A stretch of DNA of 64,000 nt from Glutamicibacter creatinolyticus. Lineage in GTDB: Bacteria; Actinomycetota; Actinomycetes; Actinomycetales; Micrococcaceae. This document shows positions 26,384 through 35,337 of this stretch, piece after piece. Numbering within the stretch: position 1 is the stretch's first letter; every line of letters begins with the position of its first letter. Under the pieces are notes generated by a model, which saw only the letters and a program-made list of their open reading frames with translations, had not been told where the DNA came from and searched no databases. The stretch covers positions 3,100,001 to 3,164,000 of the forward strand of contig NZ_CP034412.1 in assembly GCF_006094275.1 (NCBI RefSeq), given 5' to 3'. A program made the translations under genes and the position numbers.

Positions 26384-27636
26384 TGAACACAGTCTTCGAT
26401 CAGGCGACCCTCGCCGCCGTGGAGGGCCAGCTGGCCGCCACCGACCAGCTGCTGGCCACCAGCTATGCCGGGGACACCGGCGCCCGCCAGCCGGTGCACA
26501 CCGTGTACGTCCCGGCCGACCGCTACACCGCCGAACTGCCGGCCCGCTGGGGCGCGAACGCCCTGGCCGCCGTCGGCGGCGCCGAGGGCCTGGCCGAGCT
26601 GGCCGGGAACCTGGGGCTGCGCGAAGGGCAGAAGCTCGGTGCCCTGGTGGCCGCGAAGCTGCGCGGGGAGCCGATCGAAGACCTGCGTCTGGATTTTGAG
26701 GACGGCTTCGGCCATCGCACCGACGCCGAGGAGGACGCGGCCGCAGCGGCCGCCGCCGACGCGGTGGCCGGTGCGGTGGCCGCCGGCACCGCACCGGCGT
26801 TCATCGGGATCCGCTTCAAGTGCTTTGAGGCCGAAACCCGGGCCCGGGCGGTGCGCACCCTGGATGTGTTCATCTCCCAGCTGGCCAGCCACGGCCCGCT
26901 GCCGCAGGGGCTGCGCCTGACCCTGCCGAAGGTCACCACCGTGGCCCAGGTCGAGGCCATGGTGTTCCTGGCCGAGAAGCTGGAGGCCGCCCACCGCCTG
27001 GAGGCCGGTTCGCTGCGCTTCGAGGTGCAGGTGGAGACCCCGCAGGTGATCATCGCCGCGGACGGCACCCACCCGGTGGCCCAGCTGATCCACGCCGGCA
27101 AGGGGCGGGTCTCCTCGCTGCACTACGGCACCTATGACTACTCGGCCTCGCTCGGGGTCGCCGCCGCCTACCAGTCCATGGAGCACCCGGTGGCGGACTT
27201 CGCCAAGGACGTGCTGCAGGTTGTGGTGGCCGGCACCGGGGTGGAGCTCTCCGACGGCTCGACCAACATCCTGCCCGCCGGGGACCCGGAGAACGTGGCC
27301 GCCGCCTGGGCGCTGCACGCCCGCCTGGTGCGCCGCCACCTGGAACGCGGCATCTACCAGGGCTGGGACCTGCACGAGAACCAGCTGGTCACCCGCTACC
27401 TGGCAACCTTCTCCTTCTTCCGGGAGAACCTTGAAGCGGCAGCCACCCGGCTGCGCAACTACGTCCACAAGATCGAATCGGCGATCATGGATGAGCCGGC
27501 GACCGCCCGTGCGCTGGCCCGCTACATCCACCGCGGCCTGGCCTGCGGTGCGGTGGAGGAAGAGGAAGTGGCCGCACTGGCCCAGATTTCCGTTGCCGAA
27601 CTTGAAGCCCTAGCCCTGAACCGTTCCCATGCCTGA
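26383..27636 (+). CDS. DUF6986 family protein, HpcH/CitE aldolase-like
   Basis: 417 residues. RLDFEDGFGHRTDAEED resembles the Glu/Asp metal site of HpcH/CitE-type aldolases, and LRFEVQVETPQVI with VSSLHYGTYDYSASLGVAAA carries the equivalent of the ExE/TxD barrel residues. An alanine-rich stretch (about 118-135) looks like a surface insertion. No reaction has been assigned to this family as far as I know. It lies between aceB and allE with a one-base overlap, so its substrate is probably made or used with glyoxylate; a lyase producing or consuming glyoxylate is a reasonable guess. Confidence 0.75.
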   Translation: MNTVFDQATLAAVEGQLAATDQLLATSYAGDTGARQPVHTVYVPADRYTAELPARWGANALAAVGGAEGLAELAGNLGLREGQKLGALVAAKLRGEPIEDLRLDFEDGFGHRTDAEEDAAAAAAADAVAGAVAAGTAPAFIGIRFKCFEAETRARAVRTLDVFISQLASHGPLPQGLRLTLPKVTTVAQVEAMVFLAEKLEAAHRLEAGSLRFEVQVETPQVIIAADGTHPVAQLIHAGKGRVSSLHYGTYDYSASLGVAAAYQSMEHPVADFAKDVLQVVVAGTGVELSDGSTNILPAGDPENVAAAWALHARLVRRHLERGIYQGWDLHENQLVTRYLATFSFFRENLEAAATRLRNYVHKIESAIMDEPATARALARYIHRGLACGAVEEEEVAALAQISVAELEALALNRSHA

Positions 27637-27646
27637 GGAGAAGACC

Positions 27647-28480
27647 ATGACAGCCCAAGCCGGCGCGAAGACCCCCTACTACACCACCTACGGCGGCCAC
27701 CCGCCGCAGACCGATCTGCTCACTGACCGCGCCGTGGTCACCGAGGCGTACACCGTGATCCCGCGCGGGGTACTGCGCGACATCGTCACCAGCGTCTTCC
27801 CCGAGTGGACCAACACCCGCGCCTGGGTGCTGAACCGTCCGGTGGCCGGCGGGCCGACCACCTTCGCCCAGTCGATCGTTGAGGTCGGTCCGGGTGGCGG
27901 CGCCGAGAAGCCCGAGCCGCAGGCCGAGGTTTCCGGGTTTGTGTTCGTGGTGGCCGGGGAACTGAGCCTGAGCATCGAGGGCGAGAACCACGTGCTGGCC
28001 GAGGGCGGCTTCGCCTACCTGCCGGCCGGTGCTCAGTGGTCGGCGAAGAACAACGCCGCCGAGGTCGCCACCTTCCACTGGATCCGCAAGCGCTACGAGC
28101 CGCTGGCCGGGGTGGCCGCCCCGGGTCCGGTGGTCGGCAACGAGCAGGACATCGAGGCCGGCGCCATGCCCGACACCGACGGCAAGTGGCGCACCACCCG
28201 GATGCTGGACCCGAACGACGTGGCCTTCGACTTCGGGGTGAACATCGTGACCTTCGAACCGGGCGCCTCGATCCCGTTCGCCGAAACCCACGTGATGGAA
28301 CACGGCCTGTACGTCCTGGAGGGCAAGGCCGTCTACCGCCTGAACGACGACTGGGTGGAGGTCGAGGCCGGGGACTACATGGCACTGCGCGCCTTCTGCC
28401 CGCAGGCCTGCTACGCCGGCGGACCGTCGAACTTCCGCTACCTGCTCTACAAGGACCAGAACCGCCAGATCATGCTGTAG
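27647..28480 (+). CDS. allE: (S)-ureidoglycine aminohydrolase (bicupin)
   Basis: 277 residues with two cupin halves. YYTTYGGHPPQTDLLTDRAV and TVIPRGVLRDIVTSVFPEW open the protein; the metal site in the second cupin is FAETHVMEHGLYVLEGKAVY (His, His, Glu spacing) with AFCPQACYAGG and FRYLLYKDQNR at the end. The enzyme releases ammonia from ureidoglycine to give ureidoglycolate. ATG 27647 follows GAGGAGAAG; an earlier ATG at 27629 overlaps the previous gene. Last gene of the glyoxylate operon, linking allantoin breakdown to AceB. Confidence 0.92.
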   Translation: MTAQAGAKTPYYTTYGGHPPQTDLLTDRAVVTEAYTVIPRGVLRDIVTSVFPEWTNTRAWVLNRPVAGGPTTFAQSIVEVGPGGGAEKPEPQAEVSGFVFVVAGELSLSIEGENHVLAEGGFAYLPAGAQWSAKNNAAEVATFHWIRKRYEPLAGVAAPGPVVGNEQDIEAGAMPDTDGKWRTTRMLDPNDVAFDFGVNIVTFEPGASIPFAETHVMEHGLYVLEGKAVYRLNDDWVEVEAGDYMALRAFCPQACYAGGPSNFRYLLYKDQNRQIML

Positions 28481-28799
28481 GCGCTGCCTGCAGTACTCCT
28501 AGACCGGGCCGGAGCCGCGCCCTGGTTCACGTCGTACCTCCCAGCTTGTCCAACCTCTTTGTTCCAGTGATGTTTCGCAGGGACAGGCCGGGCGGGAACG
28601 TCGTGACCGGGTGTGGTTCCGGTTCTCCTTTTAACGCGACGCGTGTTTGACCTGCTGCGAGGTTCAACACCTGCAGGCGGTTCGCTCACGCGGCTGAAAA
28701 TGGACAGGAAAAAGCCGCTGAGTCAAGGTGTGAAAGGTCATGCGCCCTCGTGCGGCGCAACGCCGTCTGGGTGGTCCGCCGGGTGCTACAGTCATAACG
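28481..28799. other. Gene-free stretch after allE with promoter-like sequence at its end
   Basis: No credible frame. TACAGT at 28787-28792 could be a -10 box for the RNA that follows. Small GC-rich inverted repeats exist but no T-tailed terminator for allE is obvious. Confidence 0.4.
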
Positions 28800-28985
28800 T
28801 CTGGTCGTCCAAGGCGACCGGATAAGGGTCTCGTGCATTCACCCCCCGGTAGGTGTGCGGTGATCCGGTGGAGTGGTAACACCGTCCAGATGGATCTGGG
28901 GTTATCATTCCCACTAAGTTCCTTCCTACCGGGAAACCCTGCACTTCTGGCCGCGGAGCCGTACGATCGCCCCGCGGTTTTTTGC
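28800..28985 (+). ncRNA. Structured non-coding RNA candidate ending in a terminator
   Basis: A rod-like fold is suggested: GTGCA (28833) with TGCAC (28942), CCCGGTAGG (28845) with CCTACCGGG (28927), and inside them CCAGATGGATCTGG (near 28886) as a small hairpin. A GC stem with six T follows. With a TACAGT box about ten bases upstream the RNA would be about 185 nt, the size of 6S-type RNAs, but I cannot assign a family. No frame covers it, and the next gene faces the other way, so it is not a leader of that gene. Confidence 0.45.
28953..28985 (+). terminator. Rho-independent terminator of the RNA candidate
   Basis: CCGCGG (28953) pairs with CCGCGG (28974-28979), extended by partial pairing in the loop AGCCGTACGATCGCC, and is followed directly by TTTTTT. 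This is the clearest T-tailed terminator in the window. Confidence 0.7.
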
Positions 28986-29121
28986 TGCCGTTCTTCAATT
29001 TTTCTCGGCTGGCCCGACCGGCAGCGCACCAATCAACTTCTCACCGCTGCCGCGGCAGACCCGCTTTGTGTGGTCCGCCGCGGCAGCGTTTTCGGTGGTG
29101 CTGGGGATCGCGCACAATGCG

Positions 29122-29568
29122 TCAGGGCTTGAGTGAGCTTTCCCCCTCGTCGGCGGGGATGGCCTGTGTTGCTGCGGCATCAAAGACCGGAACCAGGTGC
29201 GCCACCGCGCTGTGCGGGGTGTAGCGGCTGCGGAAGGTGATGCTTTCGCTTCTGGCCGCGGCCTCGAAGAGCTTGCAGACATCGGTTTCCGGGCGGCACG
29301 GAGGCACGTCCTTCAACGCGGCGGAGGGGGTTGAGACGTAGAGGAAGCGAAGCTCCTCGGTGCTGGGATCCACAGTGGCAACCAGTGCAGGGCCCTGCTG
29401 GATGGCAACCAGACCCATCACGTCGTCCAGCGGCTCATGCGGCTTGGCCATGATGATGGGCATGCCCTGGACCCAGCCGTGGGACTCCAAGTATGCGCGG
29501 GTTTCGCGCGCTCCGATAAATTCAGCCACGCGTTCTGCAATGTGCGATTTCACGAATCGCTCCGCCAT
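29122..29568 (-). CDS. Conserved protein of unknown function, 148 residues
   Basis: ATG 29568 lies after GGAGGTTGAAGC, a good site. The protein begins MAERFVKSHIAERVAEFIGA, continues with HGWVQGMPIIMAKPHEPLDD and VMGLVAIQQGPALVATVDPS, and ends in a variable acidic tail. No signal peptide or membrane helix. No known domain was recognised. An 85-base internal part exists as an exact copy at 5145-5229, so this gene has been a donor for the 5' mosaic or was mis-joined there. It is monocistronic. Confidence 0.7.
   Translation of the reverse strand: MAERFVKSHIAERVAEFIGARETRAYLESHGWVQGMPIIMAKPHEPLDDVMGLVAIQQGPALVATVDPSTEELRFLYVSTPSAALKDVPPCRPETDVCKLFEAAARSESITFRSRYTPHSAVAHLVPVFDAAATQAIPADEGESSLKP
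29399..29483 (-). repeat. Donor copy of the 85-bp segment found at 5145-5229
   Basis: Reverse complement of 5145-5229 without mismatch. It sits inside the intact 148-residue gene. Confidence 0.85.
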
Positions 29569-29905
29569 GCTTCAACCTCCAAAAGGGCACGACAAATACC
29601 GGCATTGATTTCCCCGGTAGTCGCGCTGCGGTTGGCCGTGTCTGGTTGGGCGGACCCAGATGCGAGTGATGCGACGCAAATCAGGCAAGCCCAGTGGCAA
29701 CAGCAATGCTTGCATCGGACTCTAGCTTTCACACGCATGCAAACGCGAGGACTCTCAGGTAATTCCCAGTAAGGGGAAGTGCGGGCGCAGAGCGCTCAAT
29801 CGCAGCAGGGGCAGGCAATGGTGGCACGGCTTTCCGGGTCCAAGGGTGGGTAGGAAGTAGCCTGAATACAAGACAATTTCGAAGCGGAAGCAGGGGAAGC
29901 GCGCG
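29569..29905. other. Intergenic region between divergent genes, promoters expected
   Basis: No credible gene. The minus-strand gene's ribosome binding site is at 29575-29581. AT-richer patches near 29870 (tgaatacaag) may hold the promoter of the pRiA4b ORF-3 gene. No palindrome longer than six bases was noticed. Confidence 0.4.
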
Positions 29906-31789
29906 GTGGCACAGAAAAAGAAGAAGAAAGTCCGCAAGCAGGGCCACCCGGCACGCCAGGAACACCGGGGCAAGCCGGCGAATAGCGCCATTATGGAGCG
30001 TCAGGTTGATAGCCTTGCCGCCGATTACGTCGCCTGGTTTGAAAGCGCCTACGACGATCCGGAGATGGGTGAACTGGCGTTGCCGAGCTTCGAACTCGTC
30101 AGATACTCCCTGGGCGTCTACGCCGAGGTGACCGGGGCACTGTCGGCCACCGAGCTGCGGGTTGAGCAGCTGATCGAGGTGCTGGCGGCGATCGTCGCCT
30201 TCGCCGAGGACCAGGTCCAGGGCGATCTTACGATGCAGCAGGGGCAGATGCTGTTGCGTTCCTGGCAGGACTACGCGCTCTTCCTGGACGAGACCGGGCG
30301 CTGGGCCGGTACCGAACAGCAGCTGCAGCGGCTGCTCGAGTTCGCTGAAGGTGAGGACGATTCACGCTTCGCGGACATGGAGGACGAGGGCCTGTTCGAG
30401 CACATGCGCTCGGTCATCACCGGCGAATTGCGTCAGGCGCCCCTGCTGGCCATTGGCCGTCGCCTCTCCAGCTGGCTGGGGACTGGTCAGCCGGTTCAGG
30501 AGAACGGGGAGCTGACCGCCGAGGCGTTCGCGGAGGCGCAGCGGCAGATGGCGGACCTGATGCCCGATTCCCGGGCTTTTGACGTCCCGGCCCAGCTTCT
30601 GCGGATCTACCGCTCACTTCTGGTTTCGGGCGTGTGCGACCTGCGCCGGCATGATGTGCTTGCCGGGGAAGCCGCCGAGGATTTCGCGCAGGAGATTGAC
30701 TCGGAAGCCGGCTTCGCCGCGGTGTTCAACTTTGTCCAGGCCTACGTGGAAGATCTGCTGGAACTGGCACCCGCGGCGAATTCGGAGATGACCAGCGCGT
30801 GGGAACTGTGCACGGGGTGGATCTTTGAGGGACTGGACGGTGCAGCACTGCCGGTTGGGCAAGACACGGACCCGACGGTCCGCCAGGAGCAACGGGACCT
30901 GGCCGTGGGGATGCTGGAGGAACTGGCCTGGCTGGGTCTGATCACCAAGGACAAGGGCTACCACAGCACGGTGAGCCTGTCGCTGATGGTTGAAAGCTTC
31001 ATTGACTCCAGCGTGGAGGAGGATCCCTTTGACGACTCGCCCGAGGCCAGCCCGGTGCCCGCAGGCCGACAGGACGGTGGAGAGCAGGAGAACGTCACCG
31101 AACTGGAGGTCATACCTGGCACGGGCGCGGAAACGGCCGGGAACGAGACACCCGGCACCGAGCTGGCCGAGGTCATTGCCCTGCCCGGGGCCCGCAAGCC
31201 CGGCACAGATCAGCCGCAGCAGCCTGCCGACGGCACCGTGCTGCAGCTGAAAGTCACCCTGCGCTCTGCCAAGCCGCCGATCTGGCGCCGTGTTCTGGTG
31301 CGGCCCGAAACCCGGTTGGACGAGCTGCATGCGATCATCCAGCGCAGTTTCGCATGGGATGACAGCCACCTGCACAGCTTCTCCCACGGGGGCCGCAATG
31401 GTGCGTCCTATGCGCCCAAACCCGGGGGCATGGACGAGGACATCGACGAGACCACGGTGACGGTCGGCGGACTGCTGAGCGAGCCGAAGGACAAGCTGGA
31501 CTACATCTACGATTTCGGGGACAACTGGGAACACGTCATCGAACTGGAAAAGGTTCTGGCTGATGACCGCGGCACCGTGCCGCGCTGCACCGGTGGGCGG
31601 CGGATGGCCCCGGCCGAGGACTCCGGCGGGGTATGGGGTTGGGAGAACATCCAGGCGGCCGTCGAGGACCGGAAGCATCCGGAGCATGACGAGTACCGCC
31701 AGTGGCTGGGCCTGGGCGAGGGCGAGGTGCTGGATGTCGCGCACTTCGACAAGGACGAGGTCAACCAGCGCCTCTCCCGGCTGCGTTAG
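29906..31789 (+). CDS. Plasmid pRiA4b ORF-3 family protein with long N-terminal region
   Basis: 627 residues from GTG 29906. A basic start (AQKKKKKVRKQGHPARQEHR) is followed by a helical region of about 340 residues, a Glu/Gly/Pro-rich linker (about 375-440), then the pRiA4b ORF-3 domain: LQLKVTLRSAKPPIWRRVLV, AIIQRSFAWDDSHLHSFSHG, LDYIYDFGDNWEHVIELEKV and RRMAPAEDSGGVWGWENIQA. The C-terminal domain is widespread but its role is unproven. The Lys-rich start might bind nucleic acid. Monocistronic. Confidence 0.85.
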   Translation: MAQKKKKKVRKQGHPARQEHRGKPANSAIMERQVDSLAADYVAWFESAYDDPEMGELALPSFELVRYSLGVYAEVTGALSATELRVEQLIEVLAAIVAFAEDQVQGDLTMQQGQMLLRSWQDYALFLDETGRWAGTEQQLQRLLEFAEGEDDSRFADMEDEGLFEHMRSVITGELRQAPLLAIGRRLSSWLGTGQPVQENGELTAEAFAEAQRQMADLMPDSRAFDVPAQLLRIYRSLLVSGVCDLRRHDVLAGEAAEDFAQEIDSEAGFAAVFNFVQAYVEDLLELAPAANSEMTSAWELCTGWIFEGLDGAALPVGQDTDPTVRQEQRDLAVGMLEELAWLGLITKDKGYHSTVSLSLMVESFIDSSVEEDPFDDSPEASPVPAGRQDGGEQENVTELEVIPGTGAETAGNETPGTELAEVIALPGARKPGTDQPQQPADGTVLQLKVTLRSAKPPIWRRVLVRPETRLDELHAIIQRSFAWDDSHLHSFSHGGRNGASYAPKPGGMDEDIDETTVTVGGLLSEPKDKLDYIYDFGDNWEHVIELEKVLADDRGTVPRCTGGRRMAPAEDSGGVWGWENIQAAVEDRKHPEHDEYRQWLGLGEGEVLDVAHFDKDEVNQRLSRLR

Positions 31790-31830
31790 GCACCAGCCGG
31801 TTTCCTAGGCCGGCAAGGAGGGCATGGCGG

Positions 31831-32487
31831 CTAGCTCCGGCGGGCCACCACCAGCACGTCATCAATGGTGGCGTGCTGCCCTTCGGGTCCCGTGACCTCG
31901 CGCTGCACCAGCTCCGCGCGCAGCACCTCCCAGCCAGCGGTTGGCATGCCCAGCGCGCGCAGCTCGTCATCGACCGTGGGCATGGCCGGATGGTGGGCAT
32001 GCCCCTGGCCCTTGGCCCCAGGTCCGGCCCAGGAGGGGTGGCTGCCGTGGGAGAGCACCACGATGCGTCCGCCAACGGCGACGCGTTCGGTGGCCCTGCG
32101 CTGGATTTCAGCGCGCTGGAAGTCAAAGGGTGCCTGGAAGAAACTGAGGGTTACCAGGTCAAACTCCCGTTGATCATCCCATTCGGCCAGATCCACGGCG
32201 ATGAATTCGGTGGATTCGGACATCCCGTGTTCGGCGGCTGCCTCACGCGCGCGGGCGACGGCGGTTTCGGAGATATCAACTCCGGTGACCTGCCAGCCCC
32301 GCGCTGCCAGCCAGAGCGCGTCCCCGCCCTCACCGCAGCCCAGGTCCAACGCGCTGCCCGGTGCCAGGTCCTTCAGCGCGGCGGCCAGGGTGGAGTTCAC
32401 GTTGCCGGACCAGATCCGCTCGGATCGTCCATAGTGGCTTTCCCAAAAGTCCTTGCCAACGAGTTCTTCCCCGGAATGCTGCGTCAT
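31831..32487 (-). CDS. Class I SAM-dependent methyltransferase
   Basis: 218 residues. GSALDLGCGEGGDALWLAAR is motif I, VTGVDISETAVARAREAAAE motif II, and FIAVDLAEWDDQREFDLVTL motif III-IV. The DxFWExxY start (KDFWESHYGRSERIWSGNVN) resembles TehB/thiopurine-type small methyltransferases. Substrate unknown. ATG 32487 follows GGAGGACAAG. It converges on the pRiA4b gene. Confidence 0.87.
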   Translation of the reverse strand: MTQHSGEELVGKDFWESHYGRSERIWSGNVNSTLAAALKDLAPGSALDLGCGEGGDALWLAARGWQVTGVDISETAVARAREAAAEHGMSESTEFIAVDLAEWDDQREFDLVTLSFFQAPFDFQRAEIQRRATERVAVGGRIVVLSHGSHPSWAGPGAKGQGHAHHPAMPTVDDELRALGMPTAGWEVLRAELVQREVTGPEGQHATIDDVLVVARRS

Positions 32488-32639
32488 CTTGTCCTCCACT
32501 GAACCTGCTTGCCAGAGCCGGGCTGTTGCCCGGTTGCCCCTCAACATTAGGCAATTCTGCTGCCGACCGTGACCGGTTTTGCGGCAGCGGCAAAAAGCGC
32601 GCCTGCAGCTACCACTCAGCGTGGCAACAGCCCGGGACA

Positions 32640-34043
32640 CTAGTCGGCCACCGCTTGGTTGGTCTCCGGCTCATTCTGCTTCTGGGCGGCAAAGATCTTG
32701 GACAGCTTCCGGTACTGGCCGCTGCCCAAGGCCAGCAAGGCGACGAGCACCATCAGCAAACCGGCCACCAGGAACACCAGGGCGATGCCGCGGGCCTGCC
32801 CCGCCCCCAGCAGCCAGCCCAGGGCCGTTTCACCCTGCTCCGATTTCATGAACGGGATGATCAGGTATTCGGCCAGCGGGGCAATCAGGAAAGCCGTGAT
32901 GGGGGCCGCTGCCGCCTCGAGCATCTGGGCGAAGCCGAACACCCGGCCCTGCCGGCGGAATGGAACCACTTTCTGGATTACCGTTTGCTCGGAGGCTTCC
33001 GCGGCCGGGATCAGCATCATGTACAGCCAGATCCCCAGCACGTAGAGCCAGGTCCATTCCCGGATCGTGAACACGGCGCCCAGCAGCCCCATCATTGCCA
33101 CGGCCAGCAGCAGCGTGCGAATCGGGTTTCGGCCCAGCCCGAACTTCGCCACCAGCAGCCCGCCTATGATGAAGCCGGTGGAGGCCAGTCCGAACACGAT
33201 GCCCCACATTTCAACGGACATGATGGTCAGCCCGTAGGGGTCCATCAACGCCATGTAGACTCCGCCGACGAAGTTGTTGAACATCGAGAAGATGATCAGC
33301 GACAACAGTCCGGGGATCGCCAGCACGGTGGTGAACCCCATCCTCAGGTCAATCGCCCGGTTCCGTCCCGGCTCCCGCTCGGGGGCCTGTTCCGGGATGG
33401 GGATCAGCACCAGGTGCACCATGCTCACCGCCACCAGCGCAATCGACAGCGAGAGCGTCCAGCCCATCCCCAGCAGCCCGATGGACAGCCCGGAAAAGAC
33501 GCTGGTGATGATGAATGCGATGCCCTGCACGGTACCGACCAGACCGTTGGCGTTCGCGTGGCGTTCGACCGGGACCAGCAGCGTAACCGTGGTGGACAAT
33601 GCGATGGAGCGCATCTGCTCGACAATGGAACCGAGCAGGATCACCCCGCAAAAGAGCCAGAACTCCCATCCGCCGATGTACAGGATCCGCTCGGTGGGAA
33701 GCCACAGGTAGAGCAGGCCGGCCAGGCAGAACGCCACCGCCGTGAAGACGGCGGAGAAGACGAACACCGTCTTCTTGCGGTGGTTGTCAACGATCGTGCC
33801 AAAGACCATGGAGAACACGGCAATCAGCAGCATGAATGCGCCGCCAATGAACCCGGTGGCCATGACGTTGCGGGTTTCCAGGTAGACCCAGAACACCAGC
33901 GCAAACCACAGGTAGCTGGTCGTCAGGTTCGCCACCGCCGTGTTCACCAGGATGTGCCCAAAGGAACGCATCGCGCGTTCCGGTTCCCGGAGCACCTGGG
34001 GATCCGGTGGTGGGGTACTGGTGGGTGGGGATGGCTCGGACAT
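32640..34043 (-). CDS. MFS transporter (MFS_3/EntS-like exporter)
   Basis: 467 residues with about 12 helices. RSFGHILVNTAVANLTTSYL begins helix 1; FGTIVDNHRKKTVFVFSAVF replaces the usual GxxxDRxGRR with VDNHRKK; RQGRVFGFAQMLEAAAAPIT is in the second half. The layout fits the siderophore/macrolide exporter-like branch. ATG 34043 (SEPSPPTSTPPP) is preferred over 34091 because the upstream 16 residues are Arg-rich and lack a start site. No regulator is adjacent; substrate unknown. Confidence 0.83.
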   Translation of the reverse strand: MSEPSPPTSTPPPDPQVLREPERAMRSFGHILVNTAVANLTTSYLWFALVFWVYLETRNVMATGFIGGAFMLLIAVFSMVFGTIVDNHRKKTVFVFSAVFTAVAFCLAGLLYLWLPTERILYIGGWEFWLFCGVILLGSIVEQMRSIALSTTVTLLVPVERHANANGLVGTVQGIAFIITSVFSGLSIGLLGMGWTLSLSIALVAVSMVHLVLIPIPEQAPEREPGRNRAIDLRMGFTTVLAIPGLLSLIIFSMFNNFVGGVYMALMDPYGLTIMSVEMWGIVFGLASTGFIIGGLLVAKFGLGRNPIRTLLLAVAMMGLLGAVFTIREWTWLYVLGIWLYMMLIPAAEASEQTVIQKVVPFRRQGRVFGFAQMLEAAAAPITAFLIAPLAEYLIIPFMKSEQGETALGWLLGAGQARGIALVFLVAGLLMVLVALLALGSGQYRKLSKIFAAQKQNEPETNQAVAD

Positions 34044-34462
34044 TTCCGACCTTCGGCTACTGGGGCGCGCGAAAAAGCGTACTGAAAACAATACGGACTC
34101 AACCCCCGGTTGTCACCGTTTTTGGCGGTGGGGATTTGCCAAATTTTTCCCCTGGTCGCACTACCGATGATCCGTTTGCTGGCCCCCGCGCGCCGTGCTG
34201 GTGGATCGGGCCTCCCAGAAGAACGTGGCCACCGGCAAGCATGTGGAGCACCGGCCGGGCGGTAATGGGAATGCAGTACTACCGCCGCGCTCGCCGTCCC
34301 CGGGACGCGGGGACTGTTGCTGCCCGAAAGCACCTTGCATTCGCGCTGGCGTTCGGTGCCGGCCGCGTTCGTGGGCAGCCTCGCGGCGAGCTACCCGGTC
34401 CTGGGACTGCTAAGGATACTGTCGGTGATCCGGTTCTCGCGCTCCAAGAGTGCGAACGCCGG
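34044..34462. other. No intact gene; possible plus-strand remnant
   Basis: The plus strand has a stretch of coding character, LLLPESTLHSRWRSVPAAFV followed by GSLAASYPVLGLLRILSVIR (34314-34430), open from 34266 but with no start and running into the antisense of the EAL gene. I do not recognise it. A frame just upstream (34195) reads DRASQKNVATGKHVEH and may be part of the same lost gene. Confidence 0.35.
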
Positions 34463-35158
34463 TCAGGGGGCCGGAATACCAATCCCGAGGCGCCGGTCCA
34501 GATCCTGCAGCATCGCCCCGATCTCCTCGCCCGGCCGCCCGGGGCTGAAGTGGAACCCCTGGGCATAGTCGAACCCCAGTCGCTCCACCAGCTGCAGCTG
34601 CCCGATGGTTTCCACGCCCTCGGCCAGCGTCTTGGCCCCGATCGAATTGGCAGCCTGCAACAGCGAATCAACCAGCGTTCGGATCCGCGGGTCCTGCTCA
34701 TAGCCGGTGATCATGGTGCGGTCCAGCTTCACGATGTCCGGGTGCAGCTGCACAATCCGCTCCCGGGTGGCGTGGGCGACTCCAGCGTCATCAATGAGCA
34801 GCAGGCAGCCCATGGCGTCGGCCAGCTGCCGGGCCCGGGCGCATACTGCCGGATCGCTTTGCTCATTGAGTTCCAGACCCCACACCAGCCGGGGGTCGAG
34901 CCGTAGACTGGAGCCGGCGAAGGATTCGATCGTTGACCCCGAGGCGTTCAGGGTCACCAGCACGCCGGTGGGCAGCAGGGCGCTGGCCTCCAGGATGCCC
35001 TGGATGGCGCGCAGCTCCAACTCGACCAGCCGACCCTCATCCCGGGCGGCCTGGAAGTGCTGTGCGGGGCCAAGCCCGTCGGCGAAGCGGGTCAGGGCTT
35101 CGAAACCCAGCAGGGAAGAGGATCCTACGTCGATGAGCGGTTGGAAAACGAATTTCAA
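34463..35158 (-). CDS. EAL domain cyclic di-GMP phosphodiesterase, stand-alone
   Basis: 231 residues, one domain. Residue checks against the EAL family: FEALTRF carries the EAL Glu and Arg; VTLNASG the metal-binding Asn; WGLELNEQ the second Glu; LLIDDAGVAHAT replaces the usual DDFGTGYSS but keeps the DD pair; VKLDRTMI has the catalytic Lys; LAEGVET the Glu; DYAQGFHFSPG the Gln. It may therefore be active, although the altered loop 6 can impair dimerisation. ATG 35158 lies 180 bases from a divergent GGDEF gene, forming a make-and-break pair. Confidence 0.85.
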   Translation of the reverse strand: MKFVFQPLIDVGSSSLLGFEALTRFADGLGPAQHFQAARDEGRLVELELRAIQGILEASALLPTGVLVTLNASGSTIESFAGSSLRLDPRLVWGLELNEQSDPAVCARARQLADAMGCLLLIDDAGVAHATRERIVQLHPDIVKLDRTMITGYEQDPRIRTLVDSLLQAANSIGAKTLAEGVETIGQLQLVERLGFDYAQGFHFSPGRPGEEIGAMLQDLDRRLGIGIPAP

Positions 35159-35337
35159 GGGATACCTTTGAGCGCGGAATGACGATAGGCGAAGGGTTGG
35201 TCGGCGGGAAGTGATGACGGCGTCTGCAGGGCGCGGGGCCGGGGCCCGAAGCAGATTTTACAGTGCCCCAGAAGGCGAAACCACGACGTGGGTCGCTCTG
35301 CGGCGTTTTCCCAGTTTCTGCCCCCGGGGCGGGGCGC

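Noticed and set aside
28870-28935. tRNA-like sequence (GTGGTAACACCG resembles a D-arm)
   Set aside because: No 7-bp acceptor stem, no T-loop TTCGA and no plausible anticodon arm.
28500-29050. T-box or cobalamin riboswitch
   Set aside because: No AGGGTGG core, no B12 box, and no gene downstream in the same direction.
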